NCBI GenBank assembly: GCA_023333565.1
Contig: JAJKFH010001226.1
Location: forward strand, 372,001 to 436,000
Length of the DNA stretch: 64,000 bases
Origin: Puffinus mauretanicus
Lineage: Eukaryota; Chordata; Aves; Procellariiformes; Procellariidae
Reading direction: 5' to 3'
Shown: in pieces, positions 61,568 to 64,000 of the stretch
Layout: each line of letters starts with the position of its first letter
Numbering within the stretch: position 1 is the first letter of the stretch
The notes under the pieces: generated by a model
Databases searched by the model: none
Told to the model about the DNA's origin: nothing
What the model saw: only the letters and a program-made list of their open reading frames with translations
Position numbers and translations under genes: made by a program

Positions 61568-64000
61568 CTAAAAGAAAAAAAAAAATATCAGAGATTTAAT
61601 TGAGGTATCACACTTGTGAAGTATCATCACACTTAAACTAACGGTGAGCAAAGAAATCACTGCCAAACAGAGGTTTGGGAACAAACGGCTCAAAACTTTG
61701 ATAGTTTCTTTTTGAAATTTTGCATTAGTAGCGTTATTTCTCCCTTGCTATGTGCATTTGAATGTCTCTAAATCTCACAGGCTCCTTACCCCAGAGGATC
61801 AAGTAAAAGAGGGTACACACAGGAGGCACTGAAAAGCAAGATATGGCGGCAAAGAACTTACTGTTTTTCTGAAAATTTTTTACCCAAAGATAAAAGTTAA
61901 CTCCAAGTAGACAATTGCCGACAACCTAAACACTGAAGAAAATTTATAACCTTCCTCCTTCCACCCCCAAGAAGCTGGGGGAACATCAGTCTACATGATC
62001 TGTCTTATATTAATTTTTTACTGTTGTTTTAACCGTTGTATACATACATACCGATATACTCTATATTACATGTATTATAGAAGTATTTTTAAAATAAAAC
62101 TACACTTTTTCTGCAACATTAGTAGTAAACAAATAGCATTTTACTGGACTGTGTATATGCACTGTTTTGCAAATTGTTGGAAGCACTTTATATTTCTTTG
62201 TATTTTAATAAAGCATAAAATAATCCAACTCTTAAATTTGAGAAAAGAGAGTAATAAATCAAAAGCTAATTTAAGAGGCAGATCACCGATCACCTAAGGA
62301 CATACTTAGGCTTTAACTTGTACCTAAGGAAAGCAGTTGTTTTTCAAGCCAACAGTACAATTGCTGTCAAAAGTTTCTAGTAAAACAACCGAATGATGTG
62401 ACAAGGATAAAATAATTAAGTACCATAAGTTATAATGGAAGGTTAAAAGCAGATTTTGAAAAATACTACGGGTGTGAAGATCTAGAACATGCGATTGTAA
62501 CTTCACAATGTACTACACATCCATTCCCATTTGTAAATGGGACTAGGATAAGACGTGTGTAACGTCAGGATGGTCATTTCCCGACTGAGTGCTTAATCCT
62601 TCCATGATCATTTTTTTAAAAAAAAAAATGTAGAGCTTAAAAAGTGAATACCAAGAAGCTCCAGAAGTATAACCAATATCAAATATCAACTTTTCTGTAC
62701 AGGTTGAAAGAAACAATTAAAGTTTCTTGAGAGATCATGATGAAAAATGGTATCTGCTCAAGCTCTATCCCATGTTTTGTATTTTCTAAGGTTTACTGGG
62801 TTTTTGTTAGAAATTTTGATTCCTAAAACACCTGACAACCTTCAGTACTGAATCAGGGAGCAGATGATAATAGAAGAAATACAGTCAGCTTCTGATGCAA
62901 AAGAAATTGAAGTATATAAAAGATTAATTACATATTAATAAAGGGGAAAAAAAGGAGGAGTTGTAAAAAAAACCCAACAAACAAACAACAGACAAAGCCA
63001 AACAATGTGTCATGTACTTGGGCCACTTAACCACTTGACAAGAGCTGCTCATCCTACATTGTAAAGGCGGCGGCCTTTCACTCCATGTTTTCAAAAAAGC
63101 TAAAAAACATGATGTACTTAACAGCACCTATGTAACTTCCATAACTTTAATTAAATCCCAAAGATTGATCCTCCCAGTGCCACAATGAGCACAAAATAAA
63201 AATAAATGAGTGGGAAAATGAAATAAGGGGAAAGAGAGAAACTACATGGCATCCTGTTTATCAAAACAGCAAAATTAAGTACCAAGAGCAAGCATACATA
63301 AGCGGTCTCATTAAAATTTCCTTTAAACCTGCATCTCACCAGATAAACCCACTTTCTGGATATATTCTACTCTCTTCACTTTCTACTCACAGACACCAGT
63401 ATATAAATCTTTTCTGTTCTGGGTGGACTCACACCCAGCCTTCAACCTTACCTGCAGCTGCACAAAGACTTGCACATAGCTTTTAGACAGGAGACTTGCC
63501 TTTCACCCAGGCATACAGACTCATTAATCAGTGTTAGAAAAAAGTAACCTCATCCCAGTTTCTCAGTTTCTAGAGGGATGTATCTGAAAAGAAGTTAAAG
63601 AACGCATGAAGACCGAACGACAATTTGAAAGTACCTTCAGAAGAACTCAAAGAACATTTTTAAGTATTGAGATGTCCGACCCTTGTCACACCAGCTTCAA
63701 GAATATCAGTTTAGACAGCAGAAAAGAGACATTTAATATGGTAACAAGTCAGGTGACAAAGAAGGAGCTCCATCCTGAATGAGTAAAACCAGAGAGAAGT
63801 TTCCACACAGACGATTTTTCATTACACACACAAAGGATTCTCTTCATTTTGCATTTCCGATTCAGCTGCCTGAATGACAAGAAACTCATAATTTCAGTAG
63901 CTAAAATTAACACTGACTGCATTCTGTAGAAAAACTGTACATACGCCTACTTATCTTCAATAACCACAGACCTGGCTGGCTTACCCCACACAGAGCTCAG
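61568..64000 (-). other. NDST3 intron 1 and upstream region
   Basis: Sequence upstream of exon 2. Apart from the candidate exon at 63452-63583, nothing is recognised; there is no CpG island or clear promoter. The main first exon and promoter probably lie beyond the right edge. Confidence 0.6.
63452..63583 (-). other. NDST3: candidate non-coding 5' UTR exon of NDST3
   Basis: A strong acceptor (TTAACTTCTTTTCAG, AG at 63585-63584) and a near-consensus donor (CTGCAG|GTAAGG, GT at 63451-63450) bound 132 bases on the gene's strand, 1.9 kb upstream of exon 2. NDST genes have non-coding 5' exons, so the position fits. There is no coding evidence to test it, and paired splice-like sites also arise by chance. 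Confidence 0.35.

Noticed and set aside
1..64000. CRISPR array, operon, tRNA or rRNA gene, or viral gene cluster
   Set aside because: No regularly spaced repeats, tRNA-like cloverleaf, rRNA motifs or clustered ORFs were seen; the exon-intron structure is that of one vertebrate gene.

Overview
This window is vertebrate nuclear DNA, almost certainly from a bird. It is AT-rich, has small exons set in kilobase-scale introns, and carries truncated CR1 LINE 3' ends of avian type. There is also one hAT/Charlie-like miniature element and some old MIR-like SINE relics. Nothing prokaryotic or viral was seen.

The window is filled by one gene on the minus strand: NDST3, heparan sulfate N-deacetylase/N-sulfotransferase 3. 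I could place the whole coding sequence. There are 13 coding exons (exons 2-14 in the usual NDST numbering) from the ATG at 61421 down to the TAG at 3526-3528. All introns are GT-AG and all reading phases agree. Joined, they encode 873 residues, the length I recall for mammalian NDST3. The last exon (3526-3645) overlaps only out-of-frame ORFs, so a plain ORF scan misses it. Exon 2 (60441-61567) carries the cytosolic tail, the Golgi membrane anchor and the start of the deacetylase half. Exons 3-7 complete the deacetylase half. Exons 8-14 encode the PAPS-dependent sulfotransferase domain.

Layout from left to right, which is 3' to 5' of the gene: 1-3525 is 3' UTR and/or 3' flank; 3526-15230 is a cluster of eight exons (14 to 7); then come a 12.3 kb intron 6, exons 6 to 3 (27511-38058), a 22.4 kb intron 2, exon 2, and the start of intron 1 (61568-64000). 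Intron 1 contains a well-formed candidate non-coding 5' UTR exon at 63452-63583. The promoter is not evident and probably lies beyond the right edge.

The introns hold scattered repeats and a few structures worth a look. These are a T27 homopolymer serving as the polypyrimidine tract of the exon 4 acceptor, a near-perfect 74-bp inverted repeat pair 2.2 kb apart, a GC-rich block next to a possible regulatory element in intron 3, and a 192-bp hAT MITE with target-site duplication. I found no sign of an undescribed multi-gene system. The window reads as one ordinary, intact developmental/neural gene with some curious local sequence features.
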